The position numbers and the translations under genes were made by a program. DNA of 13,682 nucleotides. It comes from Desulfobacteraceae bacterium (GTDB taxonomy: Bacteria; Desulfobacterota; DSM-4660; Desulfatiglandales; Desulfatiglandaceae). The notes under the pieces are model-generated. The model searched no databases and was not told where the DNA came from. It saw only the letters and a list, made by a program, of their open reading frames with translations. Location of the stretch: assembly GCA_030642205.1 (NCBI GenBank), contig DAOWOF010000038.1, positions 1 through 13,682 of the forward strand, written 5' to 3'. Below are positions 7,376 through 13,682 of the stretch, piece after piece (the stretch's first letter is position 1; every line of letters begins with the position of its first letter).

Positions 7376-8179
7376 CTAAAGCCAGCGTTTGCGAAGGTTA
7401 TAAAGCTTGCTGTTTCTATAGGACTCGATTGCACCTATTGAAGAAGGGGCCAAATAAGATGCCTTTATATCAGGGTTGTTTCTTAGTTCTTCAGTTGAAT
7501 CCGCATATGCTATTTTTCCATATTCCATTACATATCCGTAATGGGCGTATTTAAATGCCATGTTGGTATTTTGCTCACTTATCATCAAACTGATACACTG
7601 GTCCTGATTAATTTTTTTGATTATTCGGAATATCTCACGCACCATAATAGGTGCGAGCCCTAATGAAGGTTCATCTATTAATAAAAATTGTGGCCGGGCC
7701 ATAAGTGCCCTGCCAATGACAAGCATTTTCAGCTCACCACCGCTTAATGAACCTGCCAATAATTTTTTTCGGGCAAATAGAGCTGGGAAATAATGATAAA
7801 CAAGATCCAGATCTTTTCGTGAATTTTTTCCATTCCGACTAGCGGTACCCACCTTTAAATTCTCTTCAATAGTGAGATTCCTGAATTCCTGCCTGCCCTT
7901 GAGAACCTGAATAATACCTTTGAGAGTGATTAGGCGAGAAGATAAGGAATGGATGTCTTCTCCCTCATAATTAATAGATCCATAAATGATCTTTCCATCA
8001 TAATGACTAATCAAGCCTGAAATAGCATTTAGAATTGTTGTCTTGCCAGAGCCATTACTGCCGATCAAGGCCACAATCTGACCTTTTTTAACAATTAAGG
8101 AGACATCTTTTAATACTGGAATCGAATCAGAGTAGGCAACGCTGATATTGTTTACTCTTAATTTGATGTTATTTTCCAT
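7376..8179 (-). CDS. livF: Liv-type ABC transporter ATP-binding protein (LivF)
   Basis: This 267-residue cytoplasmic ATPase has Walker A GSNGSGKT at 40-47, a Q-loop region IIQVLKGRQEF at 89-99 leading into NLTIEENLKVG, the signature LSGGE at 145-149, Walker B FLLIDEP at 165-171 with catalytic Glu170, and SEQN at 201-204 in the place of the H-loop, which is normal for LivF. The residue after LSGGE is Leu where Gln is usual. The C-terminal tail (SYRNSKLYNLRKRWL) matches, from memory, the YRxxKxYxxRKRWL tail of LivF proteins encoded with an acyl-CoA ligase, which assigns this cluster to that subfamily. It pairs with LivG to power uptake through LivH/LivM. Its ATG lies 41 bases after the livM stop, where livK would normally be. 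The ribosome-binding site is weak. The TAG stop is followed by a hairpin. Confidence 0.92.
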   Translation of the reverse strand: MENNIKLRVNNISVAYSDSIPVLKDVSLIVKKGQIVALIGSNGSGKTTILNAISGLISHYDGKIIYGSINYEGEDIHSLSSRLITLKGIIQVLKGRQEFRNLTIEENLKVGTASRNGKNSRKDLDLVYHYFPALFARKKLLAGSLSGGELKMLVIGRALMARPQFLLIDEPSLGLAPIMVREIFRIIKKINQDQCISLMISEQNTNMAFKYAHYGYVMEYGKIAYADSTEELRNNPDIKASYLAPSSIGAIESYRNSKLYNLRKRWL

Positions 8180-8220
8180 GCAAAGAAAACCAATAATTTG
8201 ATGGCATTGCTAAAAGCATT

Positions 8221-9282
8221 TCAAGAAAAGGGCCACCGTCTAAAATATAAGATAATATTATGCCATATTCCGTACAGACCCTTGGGCTGAAATAATATAA
8301 AAAGTACAATGATAATACCAAGACTAAACTCACGTAAAGCAAGATTGGTCAGGGCAGGATCTATCAAAAGATCATTTTTGGTTGCAATATCGGTAAGAAA
8401 AATCAAAAATTCATTTAAAATGACAATAAAACAAGCCCCCATTATAGAACCTGAAATGCTTCCTAAGCCTCCAATAATAATCATAGCAATAAATTCAATA
8501 GATAGCCAGAGATTAAATAGTTCTGGTGTAATTGCCAGCATATGTAAAGTAAATAATCCACCAGCAAGACCTGTGTAAAAAGAGCTCATGGCAATAGACA
8601 GCATTCTGAATTTTACGACCGAAATGCCTAGAGCTTCAGTAGCCCGAGGATTAATTCTTAAAGCGGAAAAAGCCCGTCCATAGGAAGTGCGCGTTAAATT
8701 AACAGCCATCCAGGTAAAAGCAACCAGACACAAAAAAACAATATAGTATACGATACGATCATCATTTAAATCCAGACCCAAAAAACTTGATTCATTAATA
8801 ATAAGACCTTCCTGGCCTCCGGTAAGGGGCATCCACTTAATGAGGTGATCAAAGATAAGTTGCCCAGCCAAGGTAATAAAGGCCAAATATATAAATCGAA
8901 GACGTGCCGCGGGGATACAAAAACCAATAGCAAATAAAACTGTAAGAGTACCGGCAGCTGGAATAGCCAGAAAAAAAGACAATTCCAATTTAGAAACCAG
9001 GATCGCAGTTGTATAAGCTCCAATGCCAAAAGATGCTCCTTGCCCCAAAGAAATTTGGCCGGTACTCCCGGTCAGGAAATTAAGGCCGACGGCGGCCATG
9101 GCATAAATTCCTGCTGTATTAAGAAGGAATAAAACATAGGGGCAGCAAAGAAAAGGAAGCACAGCAAGGAACAACAGGCCACAACATAATGATATCCTGC
9201 CAAAACCTGTTGTAAAAAGTGTTAAATTTTTGATATATGACTCATTGAAAGCCCCACATGAATATATTTGAAGTTTACTCAT
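8221..9282 (-). CDS. livM: Liv-type ABC transporter permease (LivM)
   Basis: This 353-residue integral membrane protein has about ten hydrophobic segments, the first near 31-56 and the last near 318-333. Family landmarks are GLNFLTGSTGQISLGQGASF (66-85), followed by GIGAYTTA, then TGGQEGL (154-160), RTSYGRAFSALRINPRATEALGI (198-220), the cytoplasmic ATPase-contact loop IIGGLGSISGSIMGA (269-283) and LREFSLGIIIVLFILFQPKGL (316-336). The N-terminal extension with CGAFNESYIKNLTLF and the WPFS ending fit the acyl-CoA-ligase-linked subfamily as I recall it. It forms the translocation path with LivH. Only six bases separate it from livH upstream, so the two are probably translationally coupled; no strong ribosome-binding site is seen. 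The next gene is livF after 41 bases, with no binding-protein gene between. Confidence 0.93.
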   Translation of the reverse strand: MSKLQIYSCGAFNESYIKNLTLFTTGFGRISLCCGLLFLAVLPFLCCPYVLFLLNTAGIYAMAAVGLNFLTGSTGQISLGQGASFGIGAYTTAILVSKLELSFFLAIPAAGTLTVLFAIGFCIPAARLRFIYLAFITLAGQLIFDHLIKWMPLTGGQEGLIINESSFLGLDLNDDRIVYYIVFLCLVAFTWMAVNLTRTSYGRAFSALRINPRATEALGISVVKFRMLSIAMSSFYTGLAGGLFTLHMLAITPELFNLWLSIEFIAMIIIGGLGSISGSIMGACFIVILNEFLIFLTDIATKNDLLIDPALTNLALREFSLGIIIVLFILFQPKGLYGIWHNIILYFRRWPFS

Positions 9283-9288
9283 AATTGC

Positions 9289-10161
9289 TCAACTCATATT
9301 CGGTCGCTTCATAAAAAGGCCATAAGGCCTGAAAAACAAAAGCAAAACCATGAAAAAATAAGGGCTGATTTCTCCTAAAGAAGTGGATATATAAGCGCTA
9401 GTCAAGGTCTCAAGCAGGCCAATTATAAGGCCTCCAAAGATAACTCCGGAGATACTATATAATCCGCCTATAATTACTACAGCAAAGACTTTAAGGCCTG
9501 TCCAGGTTATTTCATGAAGAGTCAGTCCTTTTATGATGGCTAAACCTATTCCACCCATGGATGCCAATACTGCTGCAAGGGCCCAGGAGAATGAAAACAT
9601 TTCTTTTACATTTACACCAAGCGAAAAAGCAGCAGACCGGTTATCGGCTGCTGCCCTCATAAAAATACCAAAGGAAGAAAATTTAATGAACAAAGCAATC
9701 GTAATCAATAAAACAAGCATTATTATAAAGATGCTTAACACGCTATAAGGAGCATTAAGATTTGTCCATTGTAATGTAAATTTTGTCGGAAAATCAAAAG
9801 TATAACAATGGCCCATATTAATCATTAAGGTCAGAAATCCTTCCAACATTGCAGCTAAGCCCACTGTCAATATGATTGGATAAATTATAGGCTTTCCAGC
9901 TAAAGGTCTCAGGATAACAGATTCGACCAGATACCCCAAACCAAAGCTTCCCAGTAATGTTAAGACAAAAGCAAGGGAAAGGGGCAGTTTAGCCCAACAG
10001 GCAAGCATCAAAAAAGAAAATGCCCCCATGGCAACAAATCCACCATGAGCAAAATTAAAAACCCCTGTAGCCCTGTATATAATTACAAAGCCAAAAGCGG
10101 ATATAGCATAGAGACAACCTAAAAACATTCCATCCACTATTAATAGAAACAATAATTCCAT
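9289..10161 (-). CDS. livH: Liv-type ABC transporter permease (LivH)
   Basis: This 290-residue membrane protein has the usual LivH length and about eight hydrophobic segments. Landmarks are FGFVIIYRATGVFNFAHGGF (23-42), ILRPLAGKP (83-91), ILTVGLAAMLEG (97-108), FGIFMRAAADNRSAAFSLGV (164-183), and the ATPase-contact loop IGGLYSISGVIFGGLIIGLLE (231-251) followed by the PYGLF ending. It heterodimerises with LivM in the inner membrane. A GGAGG motif lies 14 bases before the ATG. That is longer than ideal, and the spacer ends in a T7 run, yet no alternative in-frame start lies nearer. It follows the ligase-like gene by 53 bases and precedes livM by six. Confidence 0.93.
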   Translation of the reverse strand: MELLFLLIVDGMFLGCLYAISAFGFVIIYRATGVFNFAHGGFVAMGAFSFLMLACWAKLPLSLAFVLTLLGSFGLGYLVESVILRPLAGKPIIYPIILTVGLAAMLEGFLTLMINMGHCYTFDFPTKFTLQWTNLNAPYSVLSIFIIMLVLLITIALFIKFSSFGIFMRAAADNRSAAFSLGVNVKEMFSFSWALAAVLASMGGIGLAIIKGLTLHEITWTGLKVFAVVIIGGLYSISGVIFGGLIIGLLETLTSAYISTSLGEISPYFFMVLLLFFRPYGLFMKRPNMS

Positions 10162-10214
10162 AAAAAAAGAATAGACCTCCGGGAAGATAATGTTTTGTAA
10201 AATGACCTTTAGGG

Positions 10215-12167
10215 TTATATGGTTAAAATTTTTATTGTCGTTTCAACAGGCTCTGATTTACTATCACAAATCCGGATATAACTTTTAAACAGGAACTCAT
10301 TTTCTCCAGAAGAAATTGCACTTATAAGCGCCTGATATTTATCAGAAATAAATTGTCTGCGGACCTTGCCTGTCCTGGTCAATTCTTCATCATCAGCATC
10401 CAGTAATTTATGCAGTAAAACAAACTTATGTACTTGCATAGCCTTGGCCAGGTGTGTATTTACAGTCTGTATTTCTTTTTTAATAAGTTCCTCAACAGCA
10501 GGTTGCTGGCATAGATCGATATATGAGTAAGATATTATCTTCCTCGCTTTAGCCCAGCTGGCTACGCTTGAAAATTCAAAATTAATCAAGGCCGAAAGAG
10601 GTGGGTTCTTAAGCCCGACAACTACAATTTCTTTTATATAAGGACTGGATTTAAATCTTGCCTCAATTACCTCCGGTGATAAAATTATCCCTTCTTCTGA
10701 TTGAATAGCATCTGCTTTTTTCCCTGTAATAACCAGATGATTATCCTCATCAAAAAAACCCCTGTCTCCAGTGTGCAGCCATCCATCCACTATTGCTTTG
10801 GCCGTAGAATTACCATCCTGATAATAACCGACAAAATTGGATTTACTGCTTATTAATATTTCCTGATCATGTCCAATCATAACCTTAAATCCAGGAAGGG
10901 GTTTCCCTACCGTACCCGGTTTAACTTCCTTATCAGAGTGAAATTGAAATGGCCCCCCACTCTCAGGCAAACCATAGCATTGTTTTAAATTTAAACCATT
11001 TATCCTGAAAAAATTTATAATATCAGGACTAATAGCATAGCTCCATGTAAAAGCCGTATGAGTCCTAAGGAGTCCAATGCGATCCAGAAGAGGTTGTGAT
11101 ATAATCAAACCTAAAAACCAATGAAGTATTTTAAGATGAATATGAACAGGCTTTTTTTTGTATTCCAGGTCTAGTACAGTCTTGCCTATTTTTTGAGAAA
11201 AGTTGAAAAGGCTTTGTTTGATAAATCCGGAGGAGGCTATTTTGGCCTTTATGTTAGTGGCCATATTTTCCCAGAATCCAGCAGGTTCCATTAGAATTGT
11301 TGGACCGATTTCCCTGAGATCATACATAGCAGTTTTCCTGGTTTCCGGAAAATTGATGGTAAGGCCGCCTACCAAAGCAATTCCTACCCCCCATAACTGC
11401 TCAACTATTGTAGCCGTAGGATTTATTGAAAACCATCGATCTCCAATACCTATAGGCACTGTCTCCAGCCATTTACTAATTATCTCAATAAGATTTTCGT
11501 GACTCAGCATTGCCAATTTTGGAGAATCAGTGGTCCAGGAAGTCGTAAGCATCAATGCAATATCTTTAGGGCTGCCTTCCCACAGCCTGTGATTAAAGAA
11601 ATCAGGTTGATCTCTGTCGAGTTCTTCTCCCAGCTCATATAATTGCCGAAAGCTGATCAGCCAGGGATTATCTGAAAAAAGCTCCATACCGTTAGGATCA
11701 ATATAGATTAAACCACGAATATGAGGAAGGCTGTCCCTTGAAAAAAGGAGTTTATCAAATTGTTCCTGATCCTGAACAAAAACATAAGCAGCCTGAATAC
11801 GCTTTAATTCATCTACTAATTCCTCTGCCATAGCAGAAGTAAAGAGATTTACCGTAATAGCGCCAATTGATTGAACACCAAGGGTGCTAAATAGCCATTC
11901 CGGATTATTATTGAGAACCAATCCTACATTTTCATCCTTTTTAAGGCCAAGGGCGATTAGCCCAAGGGAAACAAATTTTGTATATCGAAAATAATCGTGC
12001 CAATTATAAGTTTGCCAGATACCATAGGCTTTTTCCCTGATAGCGATCTTGTTTTTTTTAAATCTGTCCGCCTGACGGGACAAGATCTGAGGCAAAGTAC
12101 ATGCCGTCTTAAAGGATAACAAGGTCTCATGATCTATTCGTTCATTTTTTTTTCTGATTGCAAACAT
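10215..12167 (-). CDS. AMP-forming acyl-CoA synthetase homologue with eroded ATP-binding motifs
   Basis: This 650-residue protein belongs to the ANL adenylate-forming superfamily, long-chain acyl-CoA ligase type. Family features are TYNWHDYF near 53-60, GLVLNNNPEW (82-91), EQLWGVGIALVGGLTINFPE (256-275), LNLKQCYGLPESG (392-404), PGTVGKPLPGFKV (417-429), WLHTGDRG (463-470, aspartate D468 kept) and a C-terminal TRTGKVRR (597-604, Lys601 in the adenylation-lysine region). Intact members make acyl-AMP and then acyl-CoA, trapping substrate imported by the neighbouring transporter. Here the phosphate loop reads TTSWTTDSPKLA (208-219) instead of the usual TSGTTGxPKGA, losing three glycines. The TGGAA loop reads TWSYA (374-378). 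TGRxKD is TGKKAD (481-486). The frame stays open throughout, so it is not an obvious pseudogene. Activity is doubtful. It lies between livG and livH, and no clear ribosome-binding site precedes the ATG. Confidence 0.85.
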   Translation of the reverse strand: MFAIRKKNERIDHETLLSFKTACTLPQILSRQADRFKKNKIAIREKAYGIWQTYNWHDYFRYTKFVSLGLIALGLKKDENVGLVLNNNPEWLFSTLGVQSIGAITVNLFTSAMAEELVDELKRIQAAYVFVQDQEQFDKLLFSRDSLPHIRGLIYIDPNGMELFSDNPWLISFRQLYELGEELDRDQPDFFNHRLWEGSPKDIALMLTTSWTTDSPKLAMLSHENLIEIISKWLETVPIGIGDRWFSINPTATIVEQLWGVGIALVGGLTINFPETRKTAMYDLREIGPTILMEPAGFWENMATNIKAKIASSGFIKQSLFNFSQKIGKTVLDLEYKKKPVHIHLKILHWFLGLIISQPLLDRIGLLRTHTAFTWSYAISPDIINFFRINGLNLKQCYGLPESGGPFQFHSDKEVKPGTVGKPLPGFKVMIGHDQEILISSKSNFVGYYQDGNSTAKAIVDGWLHTGDRGFFDEDNHLVITGKKADAIQSEEGIILSPEVIEARFKSSPYIKEIVVVGLKNPPLSALINFEFSSVASWAKARKIISYSYIDLCQQPAVEELIKKEIQTVNTHLAKAMQVHKFVLLHKLLDADDEELTRTGKVRRQFISDKYQALISAISSGENEFLFKSYIRICDSKSEPVETTIKILTI

Positions 12168-12328
12168 TATAACTTGATAATCACTCTGAGGTAGATTTGC
12201 TTTTTATAACCGGGTAAAAAATTATTCTGCGCCTTTTTACTCGGCGGAAGTAGACCGCCTGTCTGTGCATGCCGCATGCAGACATGGCATAGGTCTGTTG
12301 ATGGAGCTTTTACGAGTTCATTATTTTT
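12168..12328. other. livG-ligase intergenic spacer
   Basis: These 161 bases separate the livG stop from the ligase-like start, much more than the other gaps inside the liv block. The livG-proximal half is the palindromic repeat at 12231-12320. The ligase-proximal part is AT-rich and shows no recognisable ribosome-binding site or strong promoter. Confidence 0.5.
12231..12320. repeat. Palindromic intergenic element (copy 2 of a putative dispersed repeat)
   Basis: Read on the minus strand this element starts near TGAACTCGTAAAAGC (12320-12306) and ends with GTAAAAAGGC (12240-12231), the same edge motifs and order as the block at 1628-1773. Its core is a bulged stem: AGACC (12252-12256) with GGTCT (12292-12296), GCC (12257-12259) with GGC (12286-12288), and TGTCTG (12260-12265) with CAGACA (12279-12284), closed by CAT/ATG. 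The outer ACTCG (12239-12243) also faces CGAGT (12313-12317). It is clearly more GC-rich than its surroundings. It interrupts the transporter operon, and its hairpin could affect expression of the downstream ligase-like gene. Confidence 0.5.
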
Positions 12329-13156
12329 TTAGAAAGTAGAAGAATCACCTAAGTAAGCTTCTATTACCTGTGGATGATCTTGAATAAAATCAGGTGATCC
12401 TTCAGCCACTTTGACTCCAAAATCAAAGACAACAATTTTTTTTGAGATATTCAATACAACAGGTAGATCATGTTCGATTAAAATTATTGTTAGATTCCAT
12501 ACTTCATTCAAGGTGGTTACAAAACGGATCATTGCTTCTTTTTCTTCAAATGTAATTCCAGTAAAAGGCTCATCCAGTAATAATAATTTTGGCCCCAAAG
12601 CAAGTGCCCGACCAAGAGCAACCCGTTTTTGCATCCCTTGTGATAATTCCTCTACCAATGTATTACGAATTGGTTCAATTTCAAGAAACGAAATTAACTC
12701 TTCAACAATTTCTCTGTGATAGACCTCATTTTTTTTAACAGACCTTGAGAAAAGTGATGCCTCTATAAAATTATAACTCTTATGCATATGACGGGCTAAT
12801 AACAGATTGTCCAATACGGAAATTCCTTGAAAAAGCTCAATATTTTGAGAGGTACGGCTAATTCCAAGATTAATAATCTGATGGGTTGGTAAGCCGGTTA
12901 TAACTTTATCATTAAAAAGTATGTTTCCCCCCTGATATTGGTAGTTTCCTGTAATACAATTTAACAAACTGGTCTTCCCGGCACCATTAGGCCCAATGAT
13001 GGAGAGGAAATCTCCTGTTTTGACTGTAAGATCAATCTTATTAAGGGCAGTCATACCACCAAATTTTAAAGAGATTTTATTCATTTTCAAATCCGCTTGT
13101 ATTTTATCCAAACGGATGTCAACTAACACACTGGGGTCTCTTTGAAAAGATCTCAT
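12329..13156 (-). CDS. livG: Liv-type ABC transporter ATP-binding protein (LivG)
   Basis: This 275-residue cytoplasmic ATPase partners LivF. Walker A is GPNGAGKT (55-62), the Q-loop is RTSQNIELFQGISVLDNLLL (101-120, Gln104), the signature region is LSQGMQKRVALGRALAL (171-187), Walker B is LLLLDEP (191-197, Glu196), and the H-loop is IEHD (227-230, His229). The LSQGMQKR signature differs from the LSYGQQR usual in LivG but is close to the PYGLQKR form I recall for LivG proteins encoded with acyl-CoA ligases. The C-terminal VIEAYLG is typical. The ATG at 13154-13156 gives about 20 residues more than a minimal LivG. The next Met (residue 25) would remove the first strand, so the longer start is preferred although its ribosome-binding site is weak. 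It is the first recognised gene of the liv block. Confidence 0.92.
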   Translation of the reverse strand: MRSFQRDPSVLVDIRLDKIQADLKMNKISLKFGGMTALNKIDLTVKTGDFLSIIGPNGAGKTSLLNCITGNYQYQGGNILFNDKVITGLPTHQIINLGISRTSQNIELFQGISVLDNLLLARHMHKSYNFIEASLFSRSVKKNEVYHREIVEELISFLEIEPIRNTLVEELSQGMQKRVALGRALALGPKLLLLDEPFTGITFEEKEAMIRFVTTLNEVWNLTIILIEHDLPVVLNISKKIVVFDFGVKVAEGSPDFIQDHPQVIEAYLGDSSTF

Positions 13157-13271
13157 TTAAAGATTAAACTCTTTATATTGGATTGTATTGTAAACAATTC
13201 TAATCTAAAACAAATAGTTACTATGTCTTGGGAGTTGTCTATAAATAACTTAAACATCTCGCATCTTATCT

Positions 13272-13333
13272 TTGGCTGATCTTTGATGTCCTCAACGCAG
13301 CGCAAAACTACGCCTGTGGCTTTGTTCAGCCAA
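13272..13333. repeat. GC-rich islet bounded by an 8-bp inverted repeat
   Basis: TTGGCTGA (13272-13279) and TCAGCCAA (13326-13333) are exact reverse complements enclosing 46 bases that are noticeably GC-rich (for example AACGCAGCGC and TACGCCTGTGGC) within an AT-rich region. This resembles a small mobile palindromic unit or the scar of one. Only one copy is seen in the window, so the repeat status is inferred. Confidence 0.35.
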
Positions 13334-13419
13334 GTCAACCAAATCTATAACCTGAATATGAGTACGATATTGTCCATCTTAATTTCCAGACAATTCCTTG
13401 GCATATTAGAATACTTTAC

Positions 13420-13446
13420 TTGACTATCTTAAAAAGATATAGTCAA
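13420..13446. promoter_or_regulatory. Imperfect dyad between livG and lepA
   Basis: TTGACTATCTT (13420-13430) faces AAGAT-AT-AGTCAA (13434-13446) over three A bases, with a 2-base bulge. It lies about 43 bases upstream of the lepA -35 element. It could be an operator or a weak bidirectional terminator; the sequence does not decide between them. Confidence 0.3.
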
Positions 13447-13488
13447 AATTTATTTTTATGAATTAAATTTACGAGATATTTTTATTTT

Positions 13489-13516
13489 TTGTCAAGGATT
13501 AATGTATTCTTATAAT
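13489..13516 (+). promoter_or_regulatory. Sigma70-type promoter for lepA
   Basis: A -35 element TTGTCA (13489-13494) and a perfect -10 TATAAT (13511-13516) are separated by 16 bases. This would start transcription near 13523 and leave a leader of about 85 bases before the lepA ATG. The leader has a small inverted repeat, ACAGC (13524-13528) with GCTGT (13542-13546), extended by AAAT/ATTT with one bulge. Confidence 0.6.
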
Positions 13517-13607
13517 AAGTTTAACAGCAAATTTATATTTAGCTGTATACTATATTGAAAATATATTTATTATTATAACATTACCCCATATATTTAAGGG
13601 ACAGATT

Positions 13608-13682
13608 ATGACCAACATTCGCAATTTTAGCATTATTGCCCATATCGATCACGGAAAATCAACTTTAGCAGACCGTTTAATA
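13608..13682 (+). CDS. lepA: Elongation factor 4 (LepA), N-terminal fragment (3' end outside window)
   Basis: Only 25 codons are present, running off the window edge. They begin MTNIRNFSIIAHIDHGKST, which is close to the conserved start of LepA (NIRNFSIIAHIDHGKSTL) and includes the G1 phosphate-binding loop AHIDHGKS of translational GTPases. LepA is a ribosome-associated GTPase that acts on stalled or mispositioned ribosomes. The ATG at 13608-13610 has AAGGG eight to nine bases upstream, and a clear promoter lies about 90 bases upstream. It is divergent from the liv block and functionally unrelated to it. TypA/BipA shares the loop, but the NIRNFSIIAHIDHGKSTL context favours LepA. Confidence 0.92.
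   Translation, partial: MTNIRNFSIIAHIDHGKSTLADRLI

Larger units (their letters stand above)
13157..13607. other. Divergent livG-lepA intergenic region
   Basis: This region of about 450 bases is strongly AT-rich except for a GC-rich islet at about 13272-13333. A 61-codon open frame on the minus strand (13153-13338, TTG start) ends in an ATGA overlap with livG, but it has no ribosome-binding site and no recognisable domain, so I do not call it a gene. On the plus strand a good lepA promoter is present. For livG I see only a weak minus-strand candidate (TTGTTT, 15 bases, TACAAT at about 13187-13215). A small dyad ATTGT-AA-ACAAT lies at 13187-13198. Confidence 0.55.

Noticed and set aside
13153..13338. 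A 61-codon minus-strand open frame ending in an ATGA overlap with livG
   Set aside because: It has a TTG start, no ribosome-binding site and no recognisable domain. Part of it runs through an intergenic palindromic islet. The overlap could be chance.
1..13682. CRISPR array, tRNA or rRNA genes, transposase genes
   Set aside because: No regularly spaced direct repeats, cloverleaf-like segments, rRNA signatures or transposase motifs were seen on either strand.

Overview
The window looks like a chromosomal segment of a low-GC anaerobe of the Desulfobacterota (delta-proteobacterial sulfate-reducer or syntroph type). This is inferred from gene content: electron-transfer flavoprotein genes beside a branched-chain-amino-acid-type (Liv) ABC transporter cluster that has an acyl-CoA-synthetase-like gene inserted in it. 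The assignment rests on recalled family features, not on a search.

Layout. On the minus strand at the left edge are etfB (560-1354, GTG start) and the 5' part of etfA (1-441). A 458-base intergenic region (1355-1812) with several strong inverted repeats follows. A plus-strand gene (1813-2562) encodes a phosphoribosylanthranilate-isomerase-like TIM barrel that lacks the usual catalytic cysteine. It converges on a long minus-strand block read from about 13156 down to 2584: livG (12329-13156), an AMP-forming acyl-CoA-ligase homologue (10215-12167), livH (9289-10161), livM (8221-9282), livF (7376-8179) and a 1569-residue protein (2584-7293). Divergent from this block, at the right edge, is the start of lepA (13608 onward), with a good sigma70-type promoter in an AT-rich intergenic region.

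How the genes work together. LivG/LivF (ATPases) and LivH/LivM (permeases) form a complete inner-membrane import core of the subfamily normally paired with an acyl-CoA ligase. That subfamily is probably for carboxylic acids or other amphipathic substrates rather than strictly amino acids. ETF would carry electrons from acyl-CoA dehydrogenation. Two things are out of line. The periplasmic binding protein (livK), usually found between livM and livF, is absent. The ligase homologue also has eroded ATP-binding motifs.

The most novel item is the 1569-residue protein at the end of the transporter block. Its middle resembles the HD domain of GlnD (PII uridylyltransferase/uridylyl-removing enzyme) with the metal-binding HD pair replaced. 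Near the N-terminus is a stretch resembling a SAM-methyltransferase fold without its glycine-rich loop. Neither catalytic centre looks intact, so a sensory, regulatory or scaffold role is possible but unproven. Two intergenic stretches (1628-1773 and 12231-12320) share edge motifs in the same order and look like two members of a dispersed palindromic repeat family.
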